A stretch of 64,000 nucleotides of DNA from Paenibacillus chibensis (GCF_004001045.1 NZ_BIMK01000001.1:62001-126000); one strand, 5' to 3'; positions 43,109 through 52,418 are shown, counted from the stretch's first letter. A program made the numbers and translations. The notes: generated from the letters alone by a model not told the origin.

Positions 43109-43729
43109 ATGGAGCAGACATGGAGCATGAACGGATTTGAACGCAGGGCACACGAGATCAAGAACAGAATTAAGGAGACTACGCTTCAATTGCTGTCCTC
43201 CTCCAGCGTAAAGCAGATTCGCATCGCGGATATCGCAGGGGAAGCCGGCGTTTCCCAGGTGACTATATATAACTATTTCGGCAGCAAGGAAGCTTTAATC
43301 CGTGAGGTTTTCCGGGATTACATCGAGAAGAGCATGGAGGAATTTGAAGCTTTGGTCGGAGGAAGCGGGACGCTGAAGGAAAAGATCGAGTATATCATTT
43401 TACAAAAAAAGAAAACCTCGCACATCTTTCACCCGTCCGTGATTGCCGAGCTGATGCAGGAGGACTCCGAAATCCGGAATTTCGTGCAGCAAAATTACGA
43501 GGAGCGCAGCGTGCCGATGGTGGTTGAGCTCATTACCACGAGCAAAGCCAAAGGCGAAATTTCGGAGCATATATCCGTCGAAACCGTGATGCTGTATTTG
43601 AATATGCTGAACGAGTCCTCTTATCGGATGATGGAATCCTTACAATTCAACGATAACCGGGATAAGCTCATCGAGGAAATGGTCCAGGTATTTTTTTATG
43701 GCATATGTGGTCCGGACTGCCAAAAGTGA
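43109..43729 (+). CDS. TetR family transcriptional regulator
   Basis: A 206-residue repressor. The N-terminal helix-turn-helix is VKQIRIADIAGEAGVSQVTIYNYF at residues about 33-57, followed by a ligand-binding helical domain. It is divergent from an ABC exporter and probably represses it. An ATG at 43127 is an alternative start; the ribosome sites for both are weak (AAGG, 8 bases before the first). Confidence 0.88.
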   Translation: MEQTWSMNGFERRAHEIKNRIKETTLQLLSSSSVKQIRIADIAGEAGVSQVTIYNYFGSKEALIREVFRDYIEKSMEEFEALVGGSGTLKEKIEYIILQKKKTSHIFHPSVIAELMQEDSEIRNFVQQNYEERSVPMVVELITTSKAKGEISEHISVETVMLYLNMLNESSYRMMESLQFNDNRDKLIEEMVQVFFYGICGPDCQK

Positions 43730-43846
43730 TTAACTTATTGTTAAATCTATGTTAATTTAGTATTTTCATTGTGTAAAAAAACTTATATAGTAATGGATGG
43801 TACTAATTTAGGAAATAATTAACAAGGCATTGGGAAAGGAGTCGGC

Positions 43847-45721
43847 ATGATAGACTTTTCGTTACGTACAACGCGTTCAAAGACCCCCTTCATCGGGTTT
43901 TTTATTCTTATGCTGCTGAAGCTCCTGCTTCTGCGCTACTTTTTCTTCGGGGAGATTCTGTGGAGCCGTATCCTCGCAGACGCCGCGTCGCTGCTCGTGC
44001 TTCTCTCGATTATTGAGCTGGTGACGCCTTCCAAGGCAAAGGGGATCGTTTACTGGATCTTTAATTTGCTCTGTTCCTTCATCTTTTTCGCTTCGGCGCT
44101 GTATTTTCAGCATTTCAATACCGTACCGACATACACGGCATTGTCCGAGCTGAAGCAGGTCATGGGAATCAAGGACAGCGTGCAGTCCACGATCGAACCG
44201 GCTAACTACCTCTTCTTCGTTGACGTCGTGGTCATCGCCATCGTCTGGATCGTCGGCAAGCTGATGAAGCGGCGTCTAAGCTTTTCGACGCCCTTGCACA
44301 GAAGATGGCCCATGGCCCTCGGCATTATCGCATTGGTCACATCTGTAACCTTCATCCGCCAGGACCGCACCATCACCAACGAAGTGCTGCAGGCCGAGCA
44401 TCTGGGCTTTTTCAATTACCAGGTTGCCGCAGGCATTAAGGCCAAAGAGGAAGCCGCGGTTGTTGCAACCGGCAATATCGAGGAGACCGTGGATAAAATC
44501 AATTCCAAGGAAGCGTCGTTCAAATATCAGGAAAATCCTAAAAAAGAACCCAGCTTTTTCGGTGCAGCCAAAAACAAAAACGTTATTGTTATTCAAATGG
44601 AGGCGTTCCAGAACTTCCCGATCCATCTGTCCCTGGACCATCAGGAGCTGACACCCGTTCTGAACGGCTTGGCCAAAGACAGCTTTTACTTCTCCAAAGT
44701 ATTCCAGCAGATCGGACAAGGCAACACCTCGGACGCGGAATTCATGAGCAACACCTCCATCTATCCGACGGCCGCGATCGCCATGTCGACGGGCTACGGT
44801 GACCGGGAGCTCCCAAGCATGCCGCGCATCCTGGAAAAACAAGGCTACGAGGCGGACACGTTCCATGTCAATGACGTTAAATTTTGGGATCGGGACAAGC
44901 TGTATCCGGCTCTGAATTTTACGCATTATTACGACAAGCCGTATTACAAAAATGATCATTTCAACGAATTCGGCGCCTCGGACGAGGAACTGTACAATTT
45001 CGGAATCCAGACGTTGTCCAAGCTCCATCAGGAAAGCAAGCCGTTTTATGCGCAGTTCGTCACGGTATCCAGCCATTTTCCGTTTAAGGTTCCCGAAGAC
45101 CGTATGAAGATCACCTTGCCGGAGGAACTGAAAGGTACGCAGCTCGGCAATTACTTGGCTGCTATCAATTACACGGATTACGCCATCGGAACCTTCATCG
45201 ACCAGCTGAAGCAAAACGGCATGTGGGACGATACGGTGCTGGTCATCTACGGTGACCATTTTGGTCTGCAGCCGCAGGATAATGATCCGGATATGGTGAG
45301 CAACGCGCTGGGCATCAAATATGATCCGCGCGTCACCCGCTTCAACATTCCGCTCCTGATCCACGTACCGGGCGTAGCAGGGCAAGAAGTGAAGCAGGTG
45401 GGCGGTCAGCTCGATATTCTGCCTACGCTTGCCAACCTGCTGGGCATATCGCTGAAAGACGAGAAATTCACCGCTTTCGGCCATGACCTGCTGAACATCG
45501 ACAACAATGTCATCGGTATGCGATATTATCTGCCAACAGGCTCCTTCTTTAACAATGAAATATTATACGTTCCAGGCAAGACGTTCGAGGAAGGTAGTGC
45601 CGTCAACCTCGACACATTGGAGCCGGTCACTGATTTCTCCAAATATAAATCAGATTATGATTATAATCTGGCGCAAATGAAGCTGTCCGACGAATACGTC
45701 AAGCTTCTGCCTAAGCGGTAA
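43847..45721 (+). CDS. Lipoteichoic acid synthase family protein
   Basis: A 624-residue LtaS-type enzyme. Five N-terminal membrane helices are followed by an extracellular sulfatase-like domain that polymerises glycerol phosphate from phosphatidylglycerol. NVIVIQMEAFQN begins the domain with the first metal Glu, and the catalytic Thr is in GQGNTSDAEF at about residue 294. Later metal ligands are in YGDHFG. AAAGGAG lies 5 bases before the ATG. A strong terminator follows. Bacilli often carry several paralogues, so it need not be the main LTA synthase. Confidence 0.92.
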   Translation: MIDFSLRTTRSKTPFIGFFILMLLKLLLLRYFFFGEILWSRILADAASLLVLLSIIELVTPSKAKGIVYWIFNLLCSFIFFASALYFQHFNTVPTYTALSELKQVMGIKDSVQSTIEPANYLFFVDVVVIAIVWIVGKLMKRRLSFSTPLHRRWPMALGIIALVTSVTFIRQDRTITNEVLQAEHLGFFNYQVAAGIKAKEEAAVVATGNIEETVDKINSKEASFKYQENPKKEPSFFGAAKNKNVIVIQMEAFQNFPIHLSLDHQELTPVLNGLAKDSFYFSKVFQQIGQGNTSDAEFMSNTSIYPTAAIAMSTGYGDRELPSMPRILEKQGYEADTFHVNDVKFWDRDKLYPALNFTHYYDKPYYKNDHFNEFGASDEELYNFGIQTLSKLHQESKPFYAQFVTVSSHFPFKVPEDRMKITLPEELKGTQLGNYLAAINYTDYAIGTFIDQLKQNGMWDDTVLVIYGDHFGLQPQDNDPDMVSNALGIKYDPRVTRFNIPLLIHVPGVAGQEVKQVGGQLDILPTLANLLGISLKDEKFTAFGHDLLNIDNNVIGMRYYLPTGSFFNNEILYVPGKTFEEGSAVNLDTLEPVTDFSKYKSDYDYNLAQMKLSDEYVKLLPKR

Positions 45722-45736
45722 GCCGTTGTCAAAATC

Positions 45737-45777
45737 AAAACCTCAAGTCCCGATCCGGGGATCTTGAGGTTTTTTGG
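45737..45777 (+). terminator. Terminator of the ltaS-like gene
   Basis: Stem AAAACCTCAAG/CTTGAGGTTTT followed by T, 15 bases after the stop. Confidence 0.9.
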
Positions 45778-45805
45778 TTGCAGGATTAATGTATTAGGAA
45801 ACCCA

Positions 45806-45854
45806 AAAGAGGCTGTTCCTCCGACTAATATCCGTCTGAGAACGCAGCCTCTTT
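45806..45854 (-). terminator. Probable terminator of the DeoR gene
   Basis: AAAGAGGCTG/CAGCCTCTTT arms separated by 29 bases, just after the DeoR stop on the minus strand. Confidence 0.5.
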
Positions 45855-45887
45855 GAAGTTTGCCCATGTCTCTCATGCGTGCTGCCC

Positions 45888-46655
45888 TCAAGCCTCTTCC
45901 GCCACGATCAGCTGAAGGTTCTTTTCTCGCAGCAGCCTCGCATCTTCCGCTCCGACATGGTTGTCGGTAATGATCGCATCGATATCTTCCCACCCGGCCA
46001 CATGGGTAAAAGCCTGCACGCCGATTTTGCTCGCGTCGGCCAAAATGTATACGCTGCGCGCCTGCTTGATCAGCTTGTGCTTGACCATAGCCTGCAGCTC
46101 GTTCGATTCGCTGATTCCCCGTTCGAGGTGAACGCCCTTGCAGGAAACGAAAGCTTTTTCGACGTAATAGGCTTCGAGGCTTCGCTCCGCCATCGGTCCG
46201 ACATAAGAAAGCGATCTGGAAGCCAAGATGCCCCCGGTCGAAATGACCTCGATTTTCTCCTTGGACGACAGCTCCAAGGCCACTTTAACGGAATTGGTCA
46301 ACACCGTCAGCGGGATATCGGGCAGAATCGATGCCATGTACCATGCCGTCGAGCTGGCGTCGAGCGCGATCCGGTCGTAGGGCTCGATCAAAGCGACCGC
46401 GGCCCTCGCAATCCGCTTTTTCTCTTCCTGATGCATCACTTCACGCTCAAAATACGGCGTCTCCGCCTGCGCATCCTTGACGCTGACGGCACCGCCATGG
46501 CTGCGCCGCAGCTTGCCCTGCTGCTCCAGACGGTCCAGGTCACGGCGAATCGTTTCTTCCGTAACGCTGCACAACTCGCTCAGCTCGGATACGCGGATGC
46601 TTCCCCGGTCGTTCACCAGCGCCACGATTTTATCGTATCTCTCCGCTACTAACAT
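45888..46655 (-). CDS. DeoR/GlpR family regulator
   Basis: A 255-residue sugar-phosphate-responsive repressor. The N-terminal winged HTH (IRVSELSELCSVTEETIRRDLDRLEQQG) is followed by the sugar-isomerase-like effector domain (VLTNSVKVALELSS; ILADASKIG). It is the last gene after rhaEW-lutABC and has its own promoter. In B. subtilis the rhamnose regulator is also of the DeoR family, so it may sense rhamnulose-1-phosphate. Confidence 0.88.
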   Translation of the reverse strand: MLVAERYDKIVALVNDRGSIRVSELSELCSVTEETIRRDLDRLEQQGKLRRSHGGAVSVKDAQAETPYFEREVMHQEEKKRIARAAVALIEPYDRIALDASSTAWYMASILPDIPLTVLTNSVKVALELSSKEKIEVISTGGILASRSLSYVGPMAERSLEAYYVEKAFVSCKGVHLERGISESNELQAMVKHKLIKQARSVYILADASKIGVQAFTHVAGWEDIDAIITDNHVGAEDARLLREKNLQLIVAEEA

Positions 46656-46702
46656 AGCTACCCTCTTTCATAGCCGGCTTCTGGGCCGGCGCATATGATT
46701 CC

Positions 46703-46731
46703 ATTATATTTTAAAAGTCTACCGGCGTAAA
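46703..46731 (-). promoter_or_regulatory. Promoter of the DeoR gene
   Basis: On the minus strand TTTACG (46726-46731) and TATAAT (46703-46708) are 17 bases apart, between lutC and the regulator. Confidence 0.65.
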
Positions 46732-46782
46732 ATCATTGATCGAAGATGCCCTCCGCGGAGAAAATAACAGCGCCTTCCAAAT

Positions 46783-47508
46783 CTACCCAACGATCAGCGC
46801 ATACGCTACGCCCGGACCGTGCACCCCGATGGTCAGGTCATTCTCGATATCCGAAGATCGGCTCGGGCCGGAGATGAAATGCACGCCTGCAGGGAACTGC
46901 TCGCCCGGTATCGCCGCGATCCGCCCCATGACTTCTCCGAGACGGGTAAACATGCGCTCTGCCGGGATGACGGCAATCAGAATGTTGGGCAACAGCGACA
47001 CAGAACGTCCTTTATCCATGGAGGAGGTCACAACGATAGATCCCGTATAGGCCACGGCATAGTCCGCCAGCACGATGCCGGCATCGGCCTTTTCTGCGGT
47101 CCTTAGCGCCGCCCCGGTCTGAAGCCCGTTCCAGGCATCATGCCGCAGCTCCGGCAGTCGCTCCTCAAGCCCAAGCTGCGCAAGTTCCGTGAGGTTCTGG
47201 CGGATCGTGGATCCGGCATTCAGCTCACCGAGAATACGGCAGATCCGCTCGGAGACCTCGGACATGCCGGACGCACGTTCGGCAAAACCACCGGCTGCCT
47301 GCCAATTGCTCATAAAACGGGAGATCTGCTGCTCCCGGTCCAGCTCGTAGGAGGTCCAGAAGTCCGGCGCTCCCCGGAAGGGATGCTCGGGCGCCGGTCC
47401 GGTGGCTGACCGGCCCAACCTGCCCGCTATGTTGCCGATAAACCGTTTTTCCGCTTCCAGCGATTCCTGCTTCAGCTTTGCTAAAAACTCCGGATTGGAT
47501 ATGCTCAT
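46783..47508 (-). CDS. lutC: Lactate utilization protein C
   Basis: One of three subunits that oxidise L-lactate to pyruvate with an iron-sulfur relay. A 241-residue LUD-domain protein; the family core is GIVLADYAVAYTGSIVVTSS near residue 145 and HFISGPSRSSDIENDL near 210. Its ATG overlaps the lutB stop in the ATGA manner, so it is coupled to LutB. Confidence 0.92.
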   Translation of the reverse strand: MSISNPEFLAKLKQESLEAEKRFIGNIAGRLGRSATGPAPEHPFRGAPDFWTSYELDREQQISRFMSNWQAAGGFAERASGMSEVSERICRILGELNAGSTIRQNLTELAQLGLEERLPELRHDAWNGLQTGAALRTAEKADAGIVLADYAVAYTGSIVVTSSMDKGRSVSLLPNILIAVIPAERMFTRLGEVMGRIAAIPGEQFPAGVHFISGPSRSSDIENDLTIGVHGPGVAYALIVG

Positions 47509-49010
47509 GCGTGCTGTCCACCCTTCCCGCGTGCTTTCACAATCTGTTCCATCCGTAATTTCACGTCAGCTGCCATCGGCTGAACCGACTTTTCCACCTC
47601 AGTTACCAAATCCGGCCACTGCTCCCGGAACGACTGCTTCGGCAGCTCCGGAATGTAGCGGTATGCCGTCCACCCGCCGAGCGGTCCGATCTGGGAACGG
47701 ATATAACCGTCTCGGACCAATAGCTTTTGACCGATTTGCCCCGCTTTGACCGCCTTCCGAAACCGTTTGTGGCTCTTCATCAGCATTTTGAAGCCCTTCA
47801 TGGCCATTTTCTCTCCCGCTGCCGTATATCCCCGCTCCACTTTGCGGTTGCGCAAATACACAAGCATATCATGCAGTGGGATTTTCACCGGACAAGCCTC
47901 GTAACAGGCGCCGCAAAGACTGGATGCATTGGCGATATCCTGCCATTCCCCTGCATTTTTGTTCAGCGCCGGCGTCAGAACCGCACCGATCGGCCCGCTG
48001 TAGGTTCCAGGGTAGGAATGGCCGCCGATATGCCGGTATACCGGACAAGCGTTCAGACAAGCACCGCAGCGGATGCAGTTCAACAGCTCCTGGAATTCGG
48101 GATCACCGAGCTGGAGCGAGCGTCCATTGTCAACGATAATGATATGCATTTCTTCCGGACCGTCGCCGTCCTGTGCCCGTTTTGGCCCCGTAATGCCGGA
48201 CATGTACATCGTCAGCTTTTGACCCGTGGCCGATCTCGGCAGCAGCGTCGCCATAACCTCCAGATCGTCCCAGGTAGGAATCAGACGCTCCATCCCCATC
48301 AGCGTGATCTGGGTTTTCGGCACCGTACTGACCATGCGCGCATTGCCCTCGTTTTCAAATATGACGACGCTGCCCGTTTCGGCAATTCCGAAGTTACACC
48401 CCGTCAGCCCGATATCCGCTTCAAGAAATTTGTCCCGCAGCTTGCGCCTGGCAAATCCGGCCAAAATTTTCGTTTCCGGCTCCAGCGTCTCGCCGGCTTC
48501 TTTGGAGAGCAGCTCGGCGATCTGATGACGGTTTTTGTGAATCGCCGGAATGATGATATGGGAAGGCGGTTCATTGGCCAGCTGGATAATGTATTCCCCC
48601 AGGTCGCTTTCGATGGATTCAATCCCAATGCTCTCGAAAGCTTCGTTGATATGCACTTCCTCCGAAACCATGGACTTCGACTTCACGACGGATTTCGCGC
48701 CTTGATGCTCGGCGATTTCCAGAGCAATCCGGGCGGCATCCTTCGCTTCCGGCGCAAAATGGACATGCACGCCCTGCGCGCGGGCGTTCTCAACAAACCG
48801 GCTCAAATAATAATCCAGATGAGCAATCGTGTGGAGGCGGATTTGACGTCCGCGCTCCCGCCATTCCTCCCAGTTGCCGTTCTCGGCGGTTGCCGCCTTT
48901 TTACTGTTTTTCAGCCTTTCGGTCGTAAATTTGACTGCATCGACCAAAAATTCATCCTTCAGCGCTGTCTTGGCGCGATCCTTGACGTTAGACCCCTGCG
49001 GCGTACTCAC
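47505..49010 (-). CDS. lutB: Lactate utilization iron-sulfur protein B
   Basis: A 501-residue protein with an N-terminal LUD domain (GLTGCNFGIAETGSVVIFEN near residue 200) and a C-terminal ferredoxin-like region with two [4Fe-4S] motifs, CIRCGACLNACP and CGACYEACP, near residues 310-360. It passes electrons in lactate oxidation. The start is GTG, 7 bases after AGGGGGTG, and lies 23 bases inside the lutA gene. Confidence 0.93.
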   Translation of the reverse strand: MSTPQGSNVKDRAKTALKDEFLVDAVKFTTERLKNSKKAATAENGNWEEWRERGRQIRLHTIAHLDYYLSRFVENARAQGVHVHFAPEAKDAARIALEIAEHQGAKSVVKSKSMVSEEVHINEAFESIGIESIESDLGEYIIQLANEPPSHIIIPAIHKNRHQIAELLSKEAGETLEPETKILAGFARRKLRDKFLEADIGLTGCNFGIAETGSVVIFENEGNARMVSTVPKTQITLMGMERLIPTWDDLEVMATLLPRSATGQKLTMYMSGITGPKRAQDGDGPEEMHIIIVDNGRSLQLGDPEFQELLNCIRCGACLNACPVYRHIGGHSYPGTYSGPIGAVLTPALNKNAGEWQDIANASSLCGACYEACPVKIPLHDMLVYLRNRKVERGYTAAGEKMAMKGFKMLMKSHKRFRKAVKAGQIGQKLLVRDGYIRSQIGPLGGWTAYRYIPELPKQSFREQWPDLVTEVEKSVQPMAADVKLRMEQIVKARGKGGQHA

Positions 49011-49737
49011 GGTTTTTCACCCCCTCATACAGCAGCTCTGCCAAATGCATGACCCGGACCGGCTTGCCTTGAAATTTCAGATTGCCTCCGATATTGAGCA
49101 GGCAGCCCATGTCGAGGCCCACCAGCACCTCGGCATCGGTTTCCAGCACATGCTGGCTTTTCTCTTCCACCATCGCTCCCGAAATTTCGCTCATCTTGAT
49201 CGCGAACGTGCCGCCAAATCCGCAGCAATCCTCGGCATAAGGAAGCGGGACGAATTCCATGCCTTCAACATGGCTCATCAGCTGCATCGGCTCCTCCTTG
49301 ATACCAAGCAGGCGCGAGCCGTGGCAGGACGGATGATAGGTCACCTTATGCGGAAAATAGGCTCCGACATCGGTTACGCCCAGCACCTGCACGAGAAATT
49401 GGGTAAATTCATAGGTCTTTTCTTTGAGGCGGTGGCTTTTTTCAAGCAGTTCCGGGTCATGTTCAAACAGCTTCGGATAATAATGATGAATCATGCCTGT
49501 GCACGAGCCCGAAGGCGCGATCACGAAATCGCTGTCGTCAAACGCTTTCAAAATAGTTTGGGCCGAAGCTCTGGCTTCATCCCAGTAGCCGCTGTTAAAA
49601 GCCGGTTGTCCGCAGCAGGTCTGCACTTCGGGAAAATGAAGACGAACCCCGTAGCGGGCAAGCAGCCGAGCCATCGCTTCTCCAATCGGCGGAAACAGCG
49701 CGTCACTGATGCAGGTAATAAAAAGCGACACTTTCAT
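48988..49737 (-). CDS. lutA: Lactate utilization protein A
   Basis: A 249-residue protein with two CCG domains, the cysteine-rich motifs TCCGQPAFNSGY near residue 40 and DCCGFGGTFAIK near 190, which bind an iron-sulfur or quinone-linked cofactor as in glycolate oxidase subunit GlcF. It is first in lutABC. GGAGG is 11 bases before the chosen ATG; the frame to 49794 adds a poor N-terminus. Confidence 0.93.
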   Translation of the reverse strand: MKVSLFITCISDALFPPIGEAMARLLARYGVRLHFPEVQTCCGQPAFNSGYWDEARASAQTILKAFDDSDFVIAPSGSCTGMIHHYYPKLFEHDPELLEKSHRLKEKTYEFTQFLVQVLGVTDVGAYFPHKVTYHPSCHGSRLLGIKEEPMQLMSHVEGMEFVPLPYAEDCCGFGGTFAIKMSEISGAMVEEKSQHVLETDAEVLVGLDMGCLLNIGGNLKFQGKPVRVMHLAELLYEGVKNREYAAGV

Positions 49738-49797
49738 CTCATGCTTCTCCTCCTTTTGCCCTCGTAAAAACGATCTCCGCTTAGATACCGTCAATTC

Positions 49798-49840
49798 TAG
49801 AAAGAAAGCAATCCCCGGCCATGACGGATGTCGGGGATTG
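49798..49840 (-). terminator. Hairpin between rhaEW and lutA
   Basis: On the minus strand CAATCCCCG/CGGGGATTG with a 14-base loop and a T-rich tail. It may reduce rather than block read-through from rhaEW into lutABC. Confidence 0.6.
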
Positions 49841-49885
49841 GTTCCTTGCCGTTCAATCGGATGATTGCGTCATCATAAGACCCGA

Positions 49886-51952
49886 TTATCGCGTAAATGC
49901 TGCCGGAACGCCGCCATCAATCGTAAGCATGCAGCCCGTCGTTTTTTCGGCTTTGGACGATGCGAAGAACGCGATTTCCGCGACGTCTTTTGGATAAATG
50001 TTCACCAGGAGCGTCGTTCTCTTGCGGTAGTGCTCCTCCAGCTGATCCGGCTCGATGCCGTAGGCAGCCGCGCGTTCGTTGCGCCATCCGGAATTCCAGA
50101 TCGCCGAGCCCTGCAAAATGGCATCCGGCAGAATCGTATTCACGCGAATGCCGTGCTCCCCGCCCTCGGCTGCAATGCAGCGCGCCAGATGGGCTTCAAG
50201 CGCCTTCACCGAGCTGTAGGCTGTAACGTTCTTGCCGGCATAAACGGAGTTTTTCGAGGCGACGAAAATCATGCTTCCGCCCAGCCCCTGCTCCTTCATC
50301 TGCTTGAACGCTTCCCGTGCCACGAGGAAGTAGCCTGTGCCCAGCACGTTCATGTTCAAGTTCCATTCCTTGAGCGACGTTTCGTCAAACGGACTGGAGG
50401 TCGCTAGGCCCGCGTTGTTGACGATAATGTCCACGCCGCCGTATGCGCGCGCGGTTTCACCCATGGCTGCAATCACCATCTCTTCGCTGGTCACGTCCAT
50501 TTTGACAGCCTTAGCCCGGCCTTCACCATACTGCGCGTTAATCTCCGCGGCCACCTTCTCCGCACCTTCGAGGTTCAGGTCAGCCAGAACCACATGGGCA
50601 CCTTCGGATACGAAACGCCGAGCCGTTTCGCTGCCGATGCCGCCCGCGCCGCCGGTGATGAAGGCGATCTTGCGGGAGAATTCCGCTTCAGCCGGAGCCA
50701 GCGTCAGCTTGTAAAGCTCAAGCGGCCAATATTCCACGTTGTAGGATTCATTTTCGTTCAAGGATACAAATTCGCCAAGTGCCGTGGAGCCCTTCATCAC
50801 CGCAATTGCCCGGTGGTAGAGCGCGCCGCTGACACCGGCCATCGCTACGCTTTTTCCCGTATTCACCATGCCGATGCCCGGAATGAGAATCACGCGCGGC
50901 GCGGCTTCGAACATGATGTCCCCATCATGCTTGTTGCGGTCAAAATAAGCTTTATATTCTTCTTTGTACGCTTCAATTCCGGCACGAACAGCCTCCTTGA
51001 GGGATGCTGCCCCGTCTGCGGTTGGCGTCCAGTCCACGAAAAGCGGAACGCGTTTGGTATGGACCAGATGATCCGGGCATGCCGCCCCCACCTGCGAAAG
51101 CTCCTTGGCATGCTGGCTGTTCACGAATTGAAGCACGTCATCTCCGTCATCGTACGTACAGATCATTTTTTTACCGTTGCTGACCGCGCCGCGGATGACA
51201 GGCATGACCTCGGCAAGTATCGCCTTGCGCATCTCCTCAGGCAGTGTTTCTACCCGGCTTCCGCCAAAAACCTGCGGCTCCTGAATGCGGGCGTTGATGT
51301 ATGCCTCCGCCTTTTGAATCATGGCAATCGTCTGATTGTAGCATGCTTCGGACGTTTCCCCCCATGTAACGAGACCATGCTTTTCCATCAGCACGAGCTG
51401 GGCGTTCGGATTAGTTTTGACGCCTTCGGCAATCATTTTGGACAACGTAAAGCCAGGACGGATATAAGGCACCCACACGAACGTGTCGCCGTAAATCTCT
51501 TTGGCGATTTCTTTGCCGTTGTCTGCGCAGCAGAGGCTGATGATCGCATCCGGATGGGTGTGATCGACATGCGGATAAGGCAGAAATGCATGCAGGAGCG
51601 TCTCGATCGATGCTCTCGGATGCTTGCTGTCCATCATGCAGTGCGACAGATAAGCGACCATTTCTTCATCCGGCATTTCCTCGCGCTCGATCAGCGGCTT
51701 GATATCCTCCAGCCGAAGCCCGGTAAAATGCTGCGCTTTCATGGAGGCAAGGTCGGAACCGCTGCCTTTGACCCACATCACTTCCACATCCCGGCCCCGG
51801 AAATCCTTCTCGACCGTTTTTAAAGAGGTGTTGCCTCCTCCCCAGTTGCATACGCTGCGGTCGCTGCCAATCCGATTGGAGCGGTATACGAGCTCATCAA
51901 CGCCCGGTTGTTGTTTGGATGCTTCTTCTTGATTCCATCGGCTTTGTACCAT
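49886..51952 (-). CDS. rhaEW: Bifunctional rhamnulose-1-phosphate aldolase / lactaldehyde dehydrogenase
   Basis: A 688-residue fusion. The N-terminal half (about residues 20-400) is a class II aldolase with zinc His in HVDHTHPD that splits L-rhamnulose-1-phosphate into DHAP and L-lactaldehyde. The C-terminal half is a short-chain dehydrogenase (FITGGAGGIGSETA at about 430, catalytic Tyr-Lys in YSSVKA) that oxidises lactaldehyde to L-lactate. B. subtilis YuxG (RhaEW) has the same layout. Other rha genes are not in the window. GGGAGG is 10 bases before the ATG. Confidence 0.93.
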   Translation of the reverse strand: MVQSRWNQEEASKQQPGVDELVYRSNRIGSDRSVCNWGGGNTSLKTVEKDFRGRDVEVMWVKGSGSDLASMKAQHFTGLRLEDIKPLIEREEMPDEEMVAYLSHCMMDSKHPRASIETLLHAFLPYPHVDHTHPDAIISLCCADNGKEIAKEIYGDTFVWVPYIRPGFTLSKMIAEGVKTNPNAQLVLMEKHGLVTWGETSEACYNQTIAMIQKAEAYINARIQEPQVFGGSRVETLPEEMRKAILAEVMPVIRGAVSNGKKMICTYDDGDDVLQFVNSQHAKELSQVGAACPDHLVHTKRVPLFVDWTPTADGAASLKEAVRAGIEAYKEEYKAYFDRNKHDGDIMFEAAPRVILIPGIGMVNTGKSVAMAGVSGALYHRAIAVMKGSTALGEFVSLNENESYNVEYWPLELYKLTLAPAEAEFSRKIAFITGGAGGIGSETARRFVSEGAHVVLADLNLEGAEKVAAEINAQYGEGRAKAVKMDVTSEEMVIAAMGETARAYGGVDIIVNNAGLATSSPFDETSLKEWNLNMNVLGTGYFLVAREAFKQMKEQGLGGSMIFVASKNSVYAGKNVTAYSSVKALEAHLARCIAAEGGEHGIRVNTILPDAILQGSAIWNSGWRNERAAAYGIEPDQLEEHYRKRTTLLVNIYPKDVAEIAFFASSKAEKTTGCMLTIDGGVPAAFTR

Positions 51953-51973
51953 GAATGAATGGCCTCCCGTAAG

Positions 51974-52048
51974 TTTGTTTGTTTTAATTTGTTTTTATCT
52001 GTTTTAGTTTGAATTTATTTGATTATATCAGATATATTTTTGTTTTAA
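51974..52048 (-). promoter_or_regulatory. rhaEW promoter with 10-bp-phased T-rich repeats
   Basis: On the + strand, G residues in repeats like TTTGTTTTAA, TTTGTTTTTA and TCTGTTTTAG recur at 51981, 51991, 52001, 52011, 52021 and 52031, exactly 10 bp apart. An extended -10 (TGATATAAT, minus strand, 52022-52030) is inside the array. T-rich TGTTT-type direct repeats are known for DeoR-family operators, so it is probably the regulator's binding site; phased T-tracts also predict bent DNA. Confidence 0.6.
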
Positions 52049-52075
52049 TACCCATTTATTAAAATTTAAAAATAC

Positions 52076-52104
52076 AAAAAAAAGACCACGCAAATGCGGG
52101 TCTT
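52076..52104 (-). terminator. Terminator at the end of the 52.1-52.4 kb element
   Basis: On the minus strand AAGACC-CGCA/TGCG-GGTCTT followed by eight or more T. Confidence 0.85.
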
Positions 52105-52418
52105 CGTATCAGATGTCCCTCCCCTTGGAGCTCGGGGACTCTTGCCTGTATGAACTACTGTGCAACAACCGGCATGGTATGCGGGTTCGATGTACGTGAA
52201 CGAACAATTCAACAAGTTAATTGAGGATGTACTGCTTATCCGAATGCACCGGCAAGCCAATCGTTCAAACACGGCATTCTCCACGGCCAAGGGCTTCGGG
52301 CGGCGTTCCAAGGCGGTCTGATGCTGTATGCCTGTGAAACAATGGCGCAAGGGACAGGGACATCATTATAGTGTATACTGCGGAGCCGTGAGACATGACG
52401 GTTTCCCGGGACTTTTTT
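52105..52418 (-). ncRNA. Unexplained element: candidate structured RNA or inverted-repeat mobile element
   Basis: No convincing protein gene fills this 314-base gap. On the minus strand GATGTCCCTGTCCCTTG (52347-52363) is complementary to CAAGGGGAGGGACATC (52112-52127), closing a stem of about 15 bp over a 220-base interior, with a terminator just after. Inside are hairpins such as CAATT/AATTG and GTTCG/CGAAC. TATAAT lies at 52365-52370 (minus). The paired ends could instead be the terminal inverted repeats of a short mobile element. Confidence 0.4.

Noticed and set aside
52066..52350. A 94-residue minus-strand frame
   Set aside because: It runs through a strong terminator, has no ribosome site and has a Cys/Arg-rich composition typical of chance frames.
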